The notes under the pieces are model-generated. The model saw nothing but the letters and a program-made list of their open reading frames with translations, had not been told where the DNA came from and searched no databases. Positions 42,753-53,830 of a DNA stretch of 61,925 bases are shown here, piece after piece (position 1 is the stretch's first letter; every line of letters begins with the position of its first letter). Origin of the DNA: Cladosporium sp. IMV 00045 (lineage: Eukaryota > Ascomycota > Dothideomycetes > Cladosporiales > Cladosporiaceae); the NCBI GenBank assembly GCA_001931905.2, contig MSJI02000781.1, positions 1 through 61,925 on the forward strand, in the 5' to 3' direction. A program made the translations under genes and the position numbers.

Positions 42753-44363
42753 ATGCCTCAGATACGCAACCCGATCCTACCTGGCTTCAACGCCGACCCT
42801 TCCATCCTAAGGGTCGGCGAGGACTATTACATTGCGACATCAACATTCGAATGGTATCCAGGTGTGCAAATCCACCATTCGAAAGATCTCGCAAATTGGG
42901 ACCTCGTGATCCGTCCGTTGAACCGCAAGGCTCAGCTCGACATGCGTGGTGAGCCAGACAGCTGTGGCGTCTGGGCACCGTGTCTCACTCACGACGGCGA
43001 GAAGTTCTGGCTCGTCTATACGGATGTCAGACGTAAGGATGGTTCATTCAAGGACACGCACAACTACATCGTGACGGCGCCAAAGATCGAAGGCCCCTGG
43101 TCTGATCCCGTCCATGTGAATTCCTCCGGTTTCGACCCCTCTCTTTTCCACGACGATGACGGCCAGAAGTGGTTCGTCAATATGCTCTGGGACCACCGCA
43201 GCCGTCCTCGCGCTTTTGCTGGTATCCGCCTACAAGAGTACGATGCTAAAGCAGAAAAGCTCATTGGACCCAGAAAAACGGTCTTTTACGGCACGGACCT
43301 GGATCTCGTCGAAGGACCGCATCTCTACAAACGCAATGGGTACTACTACCTCCTAACGGCCGAAGGCGGCACAGCCTACGAACACGCATGCACGCTTGCC
43401 CGTTCACGCGAGATTTGGGGCCCGTACGAGACCCACCCTCAACAGCACATCCTAACCTCCAAAGACCACCCTCACGCCGCCATCCAGCGTGCCGGCCACG
43501 GCGATATTGTAGACACACCCGACGGCAAGACCTACCTGGTCCACCTGATGGGCAGGCCGACGACGCAGAATCGTCGCTGCGTTCTCGGCCGTGAGACCAG
43601 TCTGCAAGAAGCCTACTGGGAGGACGACTGGCTGTACGTCAAGAACGGTCCAGTGCCATCTCTGCACGTCGAAGTGCCGGGCAAGCGCGACGAATCAAAA
43701 TACTGGGCGGAGCAGCATTATACTTTCGACAAGGAGCTGCACAAAGACTTCCAATGGCTTCGCACGCCGGAGACCGATCGCATTTTCGAGCTGCAGGACG
43801 ACAAATTGACGCTGTTTGGGCGCGAGTCGATAGGCTCCTGGTATGAACAAGCTCTCGTTGCGCGCAGACAGACTCACTTCTCCTACGATGCGGAGACGGT
43901 GGTCGACTTCTCGCCCGAGGACGAAAGGCAGTTTGCCGGTTTGACGGCCTACTATTGCCGCTACAATTTCTTCTACCTGACTGTGACGGCCGATGCGGAC
44001 GGGCAGAGGGAGCTGCTGCTCATGAGCTCCGAAGCGTCCTACCCTGAAGGCAATCTCAACAAGCCTTTCGCAGAACCAGTCAAGATCCCCAACGAAGGCA
44101 AGGTGAAGCTGGCCCTCTCCATCCGCGGTCGTGAATTGCAGTTCTTCTACGCCCTGGAAGGCAAAGAGTTGCAGAAGATTGGCCCTGTCTCCGACGCATC
44201 TCTTCTGTGCGATGAGTGTGGCGGTCATCTCGCGCATGGCAGCTTCACAGGCGCTTTCGTCGGTATGGCGTGCTCTGACCTCAACGGCACAGCATTGCCG
44301 GCGAAGTTTGATTACTTTTTGTACACACCTGAACATTCCCATCACGATAGATACGAGATATAG
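42753..44363 (+). CDS. GH43 beta-xylosidase, intracellular
   Basis: Intronless, 536 aa, no signal peptide. A five-bladed beta-propeller glycosidase of family 43 with a C-terminal beta-sandwich domain, as in the beta-xylosidase group (subfamily 11-like). Expected catalytic residues are the base Asp15 in FNADPSI, the pKa-modulating Asp128 in SGFDPSLF and the acid Glu187 in DLVEGPHLY. The enzyme releases xylose (and sometimes arabinose) from short xylo-oligosaccharides; lack of a signal suggests it acts inside the cell on imported oligosaccharides. The C-terminal domain has GLTAYYCRYNFFYL and the last blade-like FDYFLYTPE. The permease gene converges with it after only 34 bp, but no functional link is shown. 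Confidence 0.92.
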   Translation: MPQIRNPILPGFNADPSILRVGEDYYIATSTFEWYPGVQIHHSKDLANWDLVIRPLNRKAQLDMRGEPDSCGVWAPCLTHDGEKFWLVYTDVRRKDGSFKDTHNYIVTAPKIEGPWSDPVHVNSSGFDPSLFHDDDGQKWFVNMLWDHRSRPRAFAGIRLQEYDAKAEKLIGPRKTVFYGTDLDLVEGPHLYKRNGYYYLLTAEGGTAYEHACTLARSREIWGPYETHPQQHILTSKDHPHAAIQRAGHGDIVDTPDGKTYLVHLMGRPTTQNRRCVLGRETSLQEAYWEDDWLYVKNGPVPSLHVEVPGKRDESKYWAEQHYTFDKELHKDFQWLRTPETDRIFELQDDKLTLFGRESIGSWYEQALVARRQTHFSYDAETVVDFSPEDERQFAGLTAYYCRYNFFYLTVTADADGQRELLLMSSEASYPEGNLNKPFAEPVKIPNEGKVKLALSIRGRELQFFYALEGKELQKIGPVSDASLLCDECGGHLAHGSFTGAFVGMACSDLNGTALPAKFDYFLYTPEHSHHDRYEI

Positions 44364-44397
44364 GAGTCAAGTTAGGTAGTAACGAACGAATGAAACA

Positions 44398-46185
44398 TCA
44401 TAGAGTACGCTCCTCCACGTCAACAGTCATAGGTTTAATCTTCCCTTCCATCTCCGCCTTTTCCAAAGCTCCCGGCTGCTCGATATCAACACCAGCCTTC
44501 TCCGCCGCAATTTGGCGCAAAGGACCCACAAACCACTTATGCGCCCAGAGAAACCAACTCCCAAAGGCGCCAACAGCCACAATCCCCACCGCGACACAAG
44601 TGTAATTCAGTGTCTGCGACGTGACAGGATTAGCATTCGGCAAGCAGAAGATAATCGTAATAAAGCCGATCCAAAGGCACGCCACGGCCGCGATGGGCCG
44701 CGACATGACGCCCAAGTCGAAGGGGCCCTTTTTGAAGTTCTTGTGCCAAACCAGCCCGATGAGGATGGGGATGCCGTAGGAGATGTAGAGACCTATCGTC
44801 GCGATCGAGGTCGCTGCTGCGAAGGCTACGGTCGAGCCGAGAGAGGGCAGGGCCAGGATGAAGGCGAGTGTTGCCGCGAGCCAGATTGTGCGGGTGGGCG
44901 ATTGGAAGCGCGCGTCGACGTGGTGGAAGAAGTGGGGGATGCCGCGGTCGCGGCCTGGATGGGTGTTAGTGGCTGGCCTGAGCTGGGAGATGAATACTAG
45001 GAGGGCGGGCTTACTGAATGCGAACATCATGCGGGAGTTTGAGGTGAGGGAAAAAAGGCCACAGTGCCATACGCAGACGACGAGGGTGAACAGAACGATG
45101 GCGCCGTCTTCCCCGAAGATGTCGAGGAGGATTTGTAGGACCGGCTGGGCGTATTCACTCTCGATCGTGCGGTCGAAATCTTGCACCGAGAATAGAAGAC
45201 AGAGGAGGAGAAAGAGGCCGAAAACTGCAGAGCAGCCGACTGAAGTCAAAACGCCAATCGGAGCACTCCAGGATGCCCTGCGTGTTTCTTCGCTGAGATG
45301 AGCGCTCGCGTCGAACCCTGTGATAGTGTATTGAGCAAGGAGAATCCCAATGCAAGCAACATACTCCGGCGATGCTCTGACTGACCAACCTGGATCGCCG
45401 GTGCCGTCGTAGAAAGTTGCGAAGACGAACTTGGCAGATTGATGCGTTGGCGCTTTTGCTACCACGGCAATCGCAAACGCCGTCACGCCCGCGCTGTGCA
45501 GGAGGATGGAGGTATTGTTCAAGTAGCGAAGAATATGCACACCAAACGTGTTGACCAAGCCATGGCTCGTCAGTAAAGCCGCGTAGATACCCAAGATCTT
45601 TGCAGGCGTGGGCTCGAAGCCTCCTTTGACCGTGGCGAGCGTAGCAATTAGATTCGCGCAGCCGAATGTAATGCCGCATGTCACAGCGAATTGGCCGATG
45701 AAATTGAACCAGCCGGTGATCCAAGAGAAGAAGGCTGCTAGGTATTGGTTCGGTGCTAGCATCGCGGCCCAGAAATAAGGACCGCCAGATGTTGGATGAG
45801 CGCTGGTGATTTCGGCCATTCCGAGGGCGACGAACATGGTGAAGAACGAGACGACGATCCATCCGATGGTCATGACGGCCGGGCCGCCAATGTTCAGGCC
45901 ATATTGGAAAAGCGTGGTGATACCGGTCTGATGATGCCTGTTCAATGAAATGAGTCTTGACGACTTCGACGACTTGACTTACTACCGGCTGGTTAGATTT
46001 GCAAAGGAAGGCTGCGTTGCAATTCTTCGCTCCTTACCGATGACCGATATGATACTGAAGCTCACACCAAAATTGTGAAGAACATTCCAATCACGCCTGA
46101 GTTCTTGTTTGTATCCAAGCTCGGCCAAGGTACCTTCATCCCTGACTTCAACGGCGGTTGCATCTGATCTATGGAATACCCTCAT
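44398..46185 (-). CDS. Amino-acid/GABA-type permease (APC family), 5' structure uncertain
   Basis: A 12-helix APC transporter of the fungal GABA/choline/amino-acid permease group in the plasma membrane. The main block begins TGITTLFQYGLNIGGPAVM (exon from 45927) and runs to 44398; a 60-nt in-frame intron (45014–44955, GTAAGC, ACTAAC, CCAG) should be removed, giving MMFAFSRDRGIPHF. The N-terminal exon, 46185–46038, encodes GTLAELGYKQELRRDWNVLH and NFGVSFSIISVI, a standard start for this family, with donor GTAAGG. Joining that exon to 45927 breaks the phase by one base; no other GT–AG pair I tried works. So either the gene is damaged here or a base is missing. An ATG at 46597 could mark a further 5' exon. 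Substrate unknown. Confidence 0.8.
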
Positions 46186-46982
46186 AGCATAAATCAGGCG
46201 ATGATGATTGTCACAATGTAGGAATTGGAAAGAGGGGGGTTTGGTTGATATCCTACAATATGTGTCGCGACCTCGAAGTATCACGAGCACGATAAGCTCC
46301 ATCGCAAGGCGTGCGGAGACAGAACAAAGCAATAGGTCTTCGGCTGTCCTTGCGCTTTTGGGAGATGTGGCATCGAGTTTGGCAGAGTGATTGGTATGCT
46401 TCTCGGACACGCGTGATAGCAATGGCAAGCCACCTCGCAATCTTGTGAGATCCAGAACGCGAGGTACGTACCGTCAGCCATGAAAGTAAGCCCGAAATAT
46501 GGCGTCTGTCAGACAGCAGGTCAATTGGGCAACAGACCGGCGTTATCGTGGAGGATTTGAGGAGGGCGTTGATAACGGACGAGATACTGGTGTCCATGGT
46601 GGTTGGCTATGCGACAGAGTCAAAACTGTCGAGATGAGTAAGTTGGCATCAGTGCAATGGCAATGAAAGAACCCCCAAAGCTACGCTTGTCAGCGCACTG
46701 GATGGGTTATCATGGACTCCAAAACCCACGCCTTCTAGGAATAACGCGCTTAGATCGAGTTTCTGGCAAGAAGTGTAGGAAAACTCTTGTGTAAGAGCAT
46801 ACATTCAACACACCATTCTAGGTATTGGTTTGGGATGTTTGAAGTAGGCGGCAAAGTGTGCTCGAGCGAATGAAAGGGGCTTTGAAGATTGAAGTTAGGT
46901 CGCAAATTAGGCCTTGATGGCCAAATATATTTACAATACTCGCTCTGAACAACGCAACTCCACATACGTCACTGGCGCGCAA
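46186..46982. other. Intergenic region, permease upstream side
   Basis: About 0.8 kb. It may contain an extra non-confirmed 5' exon of the permease near 46597. Otherwise only flanks are seen. Confidence 0.4.
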
Positions 46983-47709
46983 CTACCTGAATTTGCTGAC
47001 GATGACCGCAATGATCAAAAGCACCAAGACAGTGATGATCGCAATTGTCACCATCTTGTTTGTGGCCATCCTATTGTTGACTTGTCAGCACAGCTTCACC
47101 GCTCGCATATCACCACAAGCTCGGAAAATACCTTCGCGCCATTCCTCTGAGCGTCTTGTTGCTCCTATCCGTATAGCCCTCGCTCTCAAGAAGCGTACCC
47201 CTCGTGTGCTCGATGGTCTCGCGCTGACTGGCGAGGTCTGCCAAGGTGTTGCGCCCAATGTCCTCGGTCTCGAGGGCTATCCGTTGACTCTCCCTCAGTC
47301 TGCCACTGCTCCTCTCGAGTCTGTCTGTTCCACTTAGAAGTTGTTGCCTCTGCTCCAGTTGGTCATCCCTCGAAGGGTCATCCATATACCGCTTCCCGAA
47401 CAGTGCTGACTTGTCGTCCTGCATGCTCTTCAACTTCCGCTTTGCTCCATCGACATCGCTCTCGTAATTCCGGAATCGCTGGTTGACTTTGACTTTCAGG
47501 TTTTGGGGGATGTTGGATTTCTCAAGGCGCATAGAGTCGAGGATCTCGCCGGCTTCTTCGAGCGCGCGCTCGGCCTGGCTGATGGCCGCCTTTCTGGGCT
47601 CGCCTGAGAGCTCGGGAATCTGGTCCAGCTTCTGGCTAAGGTCTGCTTGTACGAGCTTCAGTTCGGCCTCGTAGCTGCCGAAGCGTTCGTTGCCGACGTC
47701 GGAGTCCAT
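46983..47709 (-). CDS. VTI1: Qb-SNARE Vti1
   Basis: Exons 47709–47132 and 47070–46983, 61-nt intron GTATTT…AATAG, phases match, 221 aa. Vti1 is a v-SNARE for several fusion steps among Golgi, endosomes and vacuole. The N-terminal three-helix domain covers residues 1–100 (ERFGSYEAEL and on). The SNARE motif is at about 125–185, from RLERSSGRLRESQRIA through the zero-layer Gln in LASQRETIEHT. The last exon encodes the membrane anchor, MATNKMVTIAIITVLVLLII and VIVSKFR at the very end. Without splicing the protein would lack its anchor (it would end in RRYFPSLW), so the intron is needed for function. Start is the only nearby ATG (47709); the frame is open upstream but lacks ATG. Confidence 0.93.
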
Positions 47710-48463
47710 GGTGGAAGTGGTCAAAGGAATGCCCTGGTTGCCTTGTGTTTGGGGGCAAGGAGATGGCGAGGTTGGCCGTAGGGTGATCGTGCTTTTATGT
47801 AGTATTTAATTTGATGCAACCAATGTTCACGTGAGATGCTGCGAGACCGGGTGATATTGAATTGCAATGTGTATGGTGGGTGAAGGAGTGGATGTTGATG
47901 CCTTGCGCGCAACCAAAGAGAGGGACCGACCCAGTTCCCCAGAACCTCCAAGCACCCATCGTCACACGCCTTCACCTCGCTTGCTCGGCCGAGGCCAGAC
48001 CATTCCAGCCGCCTGCCCAAAACGGGTTAGCCGGGAAGTGACAAAAGCCATTCTTCAGCGATATCAAGCAGAGTAGATGATGGAACACACAGAAAAGCAG
48101 TTGCGGTGTAGACAAAAAAAATGTATGTTATAGCAGTAATGCGACACCTCCGAGCTATGCGATCCGTGGCGAACATGTCAACAGCGACTCCACTCGCCTG
48201 CCTCCACGAGACTACAGCCTTCCGGGCCGTTGCTGCCGTCGATATCCATCGTGCCATCATAGACTAAACAGATATGGAGCAGTCGCAGGACGGCCAGTCA
48301 GGTCTGGGTAGGCTTGCTGTTTATCCTTCTTCTCGGCCTTGTTTACGTTTCCACTCTAAATAGTTTATACGCACATCAATACGCTTTTCCGCTGGCATCG
48401 CTAGTGAAGATCTTTGGAAGTGGTGGGAAGGCATCGCCATCTCCCAAACGCCCCCAAATTGGC
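47710..48463. promoter_or_regulatory. Divergent promoter region, VTI1 / amine-oxidase-like gene
   Basis: About 750 bp between divergent starts. The plus-strand frame of the next gene is open back to about 48314 and would encode a hydrophobic stretch, but no ATG is present there unless an extra exon supplies one. Confidence 0.4.
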
Positions 48464-50149
48464 ATGGCTCCGACAAAAGAACATCGGCGCAAGGTCGCCA
48501 TCGTCGGCAGCGGATGCTCTGGTCTTGCTGCAGCATGGGCATTGAGGGAGACGGACTATGAGGTACACCTCTTCGAGAAATCCTCAAAACTAGGCGGTCA
48601 TACCAACACACAGCCATTCGATGCTGGAGGCCAAACTGTCCAGGTCGATACTGGATTCATTGTCATGAACGCAGCCACATATCCCAACTTCATCCGTTTC
48701 TTGAAAGAAGTCGGCGTCGACCCTGTGCCAACTGAAATGACTTTTGGAGTGTCGCGTGATAGTGGTGCCTTCGAATGGTCTGGAGAAGGCCACGGTATCT
48801 TTGCACAGCGACGGAATCTGTTCAGACCTCGGCATTGGCGCATGATATTCGACATCATACGCTTCAATCAATTCGCCCTGGACTTGCTAGCAGACGATGA
48901 GGACGACTCTATCACCAGGCTCGGATCGAGTATTCAAGGGAGAAAGTATTCTCGCGACTTGACCATCGGCGAATATCTAGAAAAAGAAGGCTATTCACAA
49001 GCTTTCAGAGATGACTACCTTATCCCTATGACCGCCGCAGTCTGGAGCACATCACCGGATAAGACAAGTCTGGAGTTTCCAGCACACACCCTCATCCGCT
49101 TCATGTGGAATCACCACCTGCTATCGACGCTGGCTGTCCGACCGCCTTGGCTGACAATTGCTGGAGGCTCACAACGATACATCGATGCAATCGTCAAGGG
49201 CTACCCTGAAAACAAACTACACATTCACACATCATGTGAGGTTGCCAACATCGTGCGCCCTTCTGTCACAGAGGATACAGGCGTTACTGTCTCCTGGATC
49301 GACTCTGAATCAGGCCGCATCGAAGGAGATATCTTCCATCACGTCGTGATGGCCATGCATGGCGACGATGTATTGCCACTGCTCTCAAAGCATGGATCAG
49401 GCAGCGCGACGAAGGGGAGTGTCAAATCATCAACCAAGACGCGGTACGTCTCGCAAGAAGAGATTGACGTCTTCTCCGCCTTCCAGACAAGTGAAAATGT
49501 CTGCTATCTCCACTCGGACCTCAGCTTGATGCCACGACGCAGGGCGACTTGGACAGCCTGGAACTACCTCACCCACTCAGCGCCTTCCAAACTCTCCCAC
49601 CCGGCCGGCGTGAGCTTGACCTACTGCATGAACATCTTGCAGCACTTGCCGGAGAGCAAACTTGGCCCTGTCCTGGTCACCATGAATCCTCGCCATGCGC
49701 CCGACCCTGCACTCACACAGGGGAAATTTCTCTACAGACACCCACTATACACGGTGGAAGCTGTTCGCGCGCAAAAGCGACTGGAAGCTCTGCAGAACAC
49801 TCGCGGCGTGAGCTATTGCGGTGCTTGGACGAAGTATGGCTTTCACGAAGACGGTTTCAGCAGCGGGCTGAAGGTCGCGCTAGACCATCTGGGTGCTACT
49901 CTGCCGTTTGAGTTTGTGGACTCGACGTACTCGAGAGGGCACAGGCCAGAATTGGGGTGGAAAGACTACGTGCTCAGATTGGTGCTGATGATGGCCATGG
50001 TGTGGATTTCTATTCTTGAGATTTGTCTTGGGCTTCCGATAGTGAGGAATGTTGTGCCGATGGCAGAGGGAATCGCTTCTGCTGCGTTGGATGTTGCTGA
50101 GTCTGTCGGGCTGTTGAAGGACCCGGTCGTGAAGACCAAAGTCGGCTAG
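48464..50149 (+). CDS. FAD-dependent amine-oxidase-like oxidoreductase
   Basis: Intronless as read, 561 aa from the ATG at 48464. The N-terminus KVAIVGSGCSGLAAAWALRE and the following VHLFEKSSKLGGHTNT are the FAD-binding motifs of the flavin amine oxidase/desaturase superfamily. The closest type I know is the COG2907-like oxidoreductase found next to cyclopropane-fatty-acid synthase genes in bacteria; a role in lipid modification is possible but unproven. Late motifs are LVTMNPRHAPDP, GVSYCGAWTKYGFHEDGFSSG, the typical C-terminal flavin site. A hydrophobic segment follows (VLRLVLMMAMVWISILEICLG), so the enzyme is probably membrane-attached at its C-terminus. A hydrophobic N-terminal extension from an upstream exon is possible, because the frame is open there and reads LFILLLGLVYV. 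Confidence 0.82.
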   Translation: MAPTKEHRRKVAIVGSGCSGLAAAWALRETDYEVHLFEKSSKLGGHTNTQPFDAGGQTVQVDTGFIVMNAATYPNFIRFLKEVGVDPVPTEMTFGVSRDSGAFEWSGEGHGIFAQRRNLFRPRHWRMIFDIIRFNQFALDLLADDEDDSITRLGSSIQGRKYSRDLTIGEYLEKEGYSQAFRDDYLIPMTAAVWSTSPDKTSLEFPAHTLIRFMWNHHLLSTLAVRPPWLTIAGGSQRYIDAIVKGYPENKLHIHTSCEVANIVRPSVTEDTGVTVSWIDSESGRIEGDIFHHVVMAMHGDDVLPLLSKHGSGSATKGSVKSSTKTRYVSQEEIDVFSAFQTSENVCYLHSDLSLMPRRRATWTAWNYLTHSAPSKLSHPAGVSLTYCMNILQHLPESKLGPVLVTMNPRHAPDPALTQGKFLYRHPLYTVEAVRAQKRLEALQNTRGVSYCGAWTKYGFHEDGFSSGLKVALDHLGATLPFEFVDSTYSRGHRPELGWKDYVLRLVLMMAMVWISILEICLGLPIVRNVVPMAEGIASAALDVAESVGLLKDPVVKTKVG

Positions 50150-50460
50150 ATTTTCGCTCGAGTTGAAGTTTCCCTGAGAAGATGACACTATTATCCCTTC
50201 GAGAAGATAGAATCACGCTACAGAGCGAGTAAGAGACAATGAAATATTTACCTTCTATAATACTTGCCTAATCATATATAAATCTTGTGTTGCCGTTATC
50301 TCGTCGTGAAGCCACCGCCCCGAGCTTGCGAACTGGTGTTGCTCCCCGCGAAAGCAACTTCACCAACGCCCTTGGATTTCTCAAACCTCCTTACTTACAA
50401 CTATCAATATATTAGAACACAATCCTGGGCACACACTCGTGCTCAATCCAGAAAGCAGCC
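50150..50460. other. Intergenic region
   Basis: About 310 bp between tandem plus-strand genes. Promoter of the next gene is expected here. Confidence 0.4.
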
Positions 50461-51614
50461 ATGCTACCGCCCGTTGACCCATCCATACTGTCCGCAAATC
50501 CAAAATTCGAAGCCCTATACCGCGACCTCTGCACGACCAAGCTCAACCCTGACGGGTCCTCGGCTTTCGACCAGAAAGCGCAAAAGGAGCGTGATGTATT
50601 TGCTACTGTAAGTCGCCATCCTCATTGGCCATGGCACCAAATCGGCCTAGGATAGTTGAGTGCCCGAGCTTACGTTGTTTATGGCTACTCCTCAACATGT
50701 GCTTGGTACTTACATGAAATACAGGACCTTAGAACCGCACGATTAGAGGCAGCGAAACGCGATGTGATAAGGTCTGAATTACGAAGTCTAGCCAACAGCA
50801 GTGATGCGTTACCGAACGAGGTATGGACATCTTCCACTTGCCAAGTAGCAAGTCGCTGACTATAGGTTCAGTTACAAGAACTGGTCGCTATCACCGCGGC
50901 CGTACTAGACGAGGAAGTGCCCAGCGAAGACCACGACATCATCCAGGCATACGTGGATGGACTGGTTGTAGGGAAATTACAGAGTTAAAACGAGGAAGAC
51001 TGCTGCTGATTCAAACGCAGGAGAACCCATCTCGCATTGCGGCCGCCATTGAACAAAACCTGAACCGCAACGCCACCCTACTGGCCCAGACCATATTACC
51101 AAACAGCAAATCAGATCACGCACAAATACTGCAGACCCTCACTGAGCTCAACAAATCTACCGCCACCGACAGAATGAGCATCGCGGCCACACATCTCAAC
51201 ATCGCCCACGAGTCAGATCAAGTCCAGGAACTCTACCGACAAATCCTCTCAAGCAGCGTAAGACTGCTCGAGCAAACCATCCACGGCTCGGTATCGCGAG
51301 CCTCAAAAGCCAAGGCGGAATACCTCGCCATCGTGGCCGAGGGCATGGCGAAGAAACTCGGCCTGCAGTACCAGCAGCTGCTGTCGCAGGTATACTCTGG
51401 GGAAATGCAGGACGAGCTCCGCGAGCGGTTTGCGGAAATGTCGAGGGAGGAGAGGAGTATCAGGAGGAAAATTGAGAGCGCGGACGAGAAACTCGAGCAG
51501 TATCGCTGGGGCCGAGGAATGGAGGGGATCGCCAATGAGTATGCCGAAATCTTAGGCGAGACGGCGAGGGTTCGAGGCGATATTGCGAAATTGGAGTTGC
51601 AGCAGAGATCGTAG
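50461..51614 (+). CDS. Conserved fungal coiled-coil protein
   Basis: Four exons, 50461–50607, 50725–50820, 50872–50964 and 51021–51614; phases match, 309 aa. An alternative acceptor six bases before exon 3 (50866) also keeps phase. The donor of the last intron (GTTGTA) is weak, but only this join brings the two halves into one frame. The N-terminus LPPVDPSILSANPKFEALYR resembles a family of filamentous-fungus proteins I know only as uncharacterised. The C-terminal 200 residues are nearly all helix with heptad patterns: LTELNKSTATDRMSIAATHL, VRLLEQTIHGSVSRASKAKA, REERSIRRKIESADEKLEQY. A structural role (for example in a microtubule or tethering complex) is a guess. No membrane segment or signal. 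Confidence 0.7.
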
Positions 51615-51886
51615 GATTGGGAGACTCTTGCATGCATGCGATCGTGAGGGTTTCTCGTTTCGGTTTAATAGGAGCTTGGGCTGGGCGATCTGTCAGCGCT
51701 AGTTTTCACGCACAGCATGAATGCGAGTCCGACAAGGCTTTGCTCTCGACACTACTTGTACTTTTATTCGCGACGTAGGCATGTACTTCACAAACATCAA
51801 AAGTGCTCACTTTTGAACCTATCCAACTTTGAACCATAGACACTTTTCGGTATAAATTATCATCATAAAAAAGACCTTGCGATACC

Positions 51887-52537
51887 ATGGCCGACGTCCT
51901 TCCAAAATTGCGCAAAGTACTAACAGAAAGTCCATTGAAAGAAAAGGTACAGTCCCTCCTCACATGCACACCCAGGCTCCAAACAGAAAAGAAATAATAG
52001 TACCTAACAACACCACCAACGCCCAAAGATCCTCTCCCTCCCCACCGTCCCCTTCTACCTAAAATGGCTCTCCATTCTCGAAATGACCTCCGCCACCCGC
52101 CACTCGCCAACACACACAAAAGTGTCCTTCCGCTTCCCCGTGCAGAGCGAATACCTCAACCCAAGCGGCAAATTGCACGGCGCCGCGCAGTGCCTCTTCT
52201 TCGACGTCTGCACGACTTTCTGCCTTGGGCCCGTCGCTCGCGCGCCGGATTTCTGGACCACTTTTGGCGTGACTAGGTCGCTGCATGTGAGTTATCTGAG
52301 ACCCGCGAGGGAAGGGGAGGTGCTCTTGTTGGAGTGTGAGGTACGTGTTTTGCTGTTGCTGAAGGGGGATGATTGGGGTTGGAAATGCTGACGTGTACTT
52401 GTGCCGTTCAGACTGTTGATGTCGGCAAGCGATTGGGTTTGCTCAAGGGTGTTTTGAAGAGGGAAAGGGATGGTGCCGTTGTGTCGACTTGTGAGCATAC
52501 CGTTTACAATGTCGATGCGGACGCTGCGAAGCTTTGA
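51887..52537 (+). CDS. Hotdog-fold thioesterase, ACOT13/PaaI-like
   Basis: Exons 51887–51946, 52029–52340 and 52412–52537; phases match, 165 aa. The protein is a 4HBT-type hotdog thioesterase, which hydrolyses acyl-CoA thioesters. The conserved core is VSFRFPVQSEYLNPSGKLHG followed by AAQCLFFDVCTT, where GKLHGAA sits at the start of the long helix and the Asp in FFDVCTT is in the usual catalytic position. The next strand SLHVSYLRPAREGEVLLLEC is standard. The first exon has only 20 codons. No targeting signal is obvious. Length is like human ACOT13 (140 aa). Substrate cannot be told. Confidence 0.87.
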
Positions 52538-52828
52538 GCGAGATGAATTGCGCGAAAGGCAATTTGGGGAAGCCATACTTGTCGATGTCGAGATGATTTG
52601 GCAAGCAGTGGGGTGATCGAGACCAGCTCTGTCTATGTATGAACATTTTACGTCGCGCAAAGCGAAACATTGGTACTTCCAAAGTCTGCATTTGATTGTA
52701 GATCGCTGTTCTGTTCCGTCTTGTCGAGAGATTGTCACAGTTTTGTGCCTAAGCATGCCAGAGAGGACCTGATCATATTCCCGTCTCTTTTATTCTTACA
52801 AAAACAACTCTTCCATTTCCTTCATGTC

Positions 52829-53323
52829 TTAGAAGTCCGTGACACGTCCGTTGTAGCTCCAGTCGCTGTTCTCGCCCCATCTCAAAGGATTGTTCTTGGG
52901 CCCTCCAACCTCTCCAGTCTTCGGGTTGGTATCACCCTGGAACTCTGGCGGGGCGCCTCTCCGCACATTAGGGTGTAGCTCTTCTCCGTCACCCTGCGCA
53001 GAGACTCTCGCGCGCTCCTTCAATTGCGCAAGCATATCGCTGGCCTGGGGCGATTGTGCGGGCTCGAGGACGTTTCCATTCTCGTCAGCGACCGGGTTCT
53101 TGGTCGGTGGCGAGGTGTCGGTGGGAGAAGAAGTGGATCGAGGTGTGCTGAAAGCGCCTGTGGATTGCTCTTGGAGCTTTTCGAAGATCTCCTGGTCCTC
53201 TTTCGGGAGCCTTGGTGGCGCGGGTGAAGGCTTCCAGCCAGCTTGATTGATTTGCGTGGTCGAGAAGGGTCGGCGGAAGAAGCCTGGGCGTACGGTACGG
53301 ATGGCTCTCGTCGTAGGCTGCAT
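52829..53323 (-). CDS. SDH8: Succinate dehydrogenase assembly factor 4 (DUF1674)
   Basis: Intronless, 164 aa from the ATG at 53323. The N-terminus is Arg-rich without acids up to FFRRPFSTTQ, a typical mitochondrial presequence. The C-terminal 40 residues are the SDHAF4/Sdh8 signature: PEFQGDTNPKTGEVGGPKNN, PLRWG and DWSYNGRVTDF at the very end. Yeast Sdh8 binds the flavinated Sdh1 in the matrix and protects it until it joins Sdh2 in complex II. The middle is Pro/Ser/Thr-rich and probably disordered. The frame is open upstream of 53323 with another ATG at 53440, but that leader would hide the presequence. Converges with the thioesterase gene. Confidence 0.93.
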   Translation of the reverse strand: MQPTTRAIRTVRPGFFRRPFSTTQINQAGWKPSPAPPRLPKEDQEIFEKLQEQSTGAFSTPRSTSSPTDTSPPTKNPVADENGNVLEPAQSPQASDMLAQLKERARVSAQGDGEELHPNVRRGAPPEFQGDTNPKTGEVGGPKNNPLRWGENSDWSYNGRVTDF

Positions 53324-53830
53324 GTTGGATAAAACGTTCAATTCGGCAATGTGAGGGAGTGTTGTGGGATGAGAGTAAACGGTAAACGGTAAAGGGAGTG
53401 AATAGAACAATCGATGTATTACGTTAAGCGGGCAAAACATTGGCTCTGACGCAAATCCGACTTTGCCCGCTTATGTCCGTTCGATGGCGAATATCAGAAC
53501 GGTCGAAGAGCACGGTCGAAGAGCATAAGCGCTTGAATCTGCATAGGAACTAATAATACCTTGTGGAACGACATTCTAGCTACACTGGCTATCATTTGGA
53601 AAGATCTCAAAAGTAGTCAGCAGTCGTCATAATAACGAAAAGGATCGTAATCTCTCAAACGGCTTGTATATATGATTCTCCTCGTGATATACCGTTCATT
53701 CAGTGCCAGCAATGAGACTTCGATCACAAGAAGCTGATAGCCTGCGCAAATCCAACGTGTCAGTACTTGATAGGTATCAAATCAATCTCACGAACAACTG
53801 GACGAAATCATTCTCAAGCATTTTGTCCAC
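53324..53830. other. Intergenic region, SDH8 promoter side
   Basis: About 500 bp between tandem minus-strand genes. Nothing else is visible. Confidence 0.45.

Noticed and set aside
48314..48463. Upstream extension of the amine-oxidase-like gene
   Set aside because: Open frame but no ATG; kept only as a possible extra exon in that gene's note.
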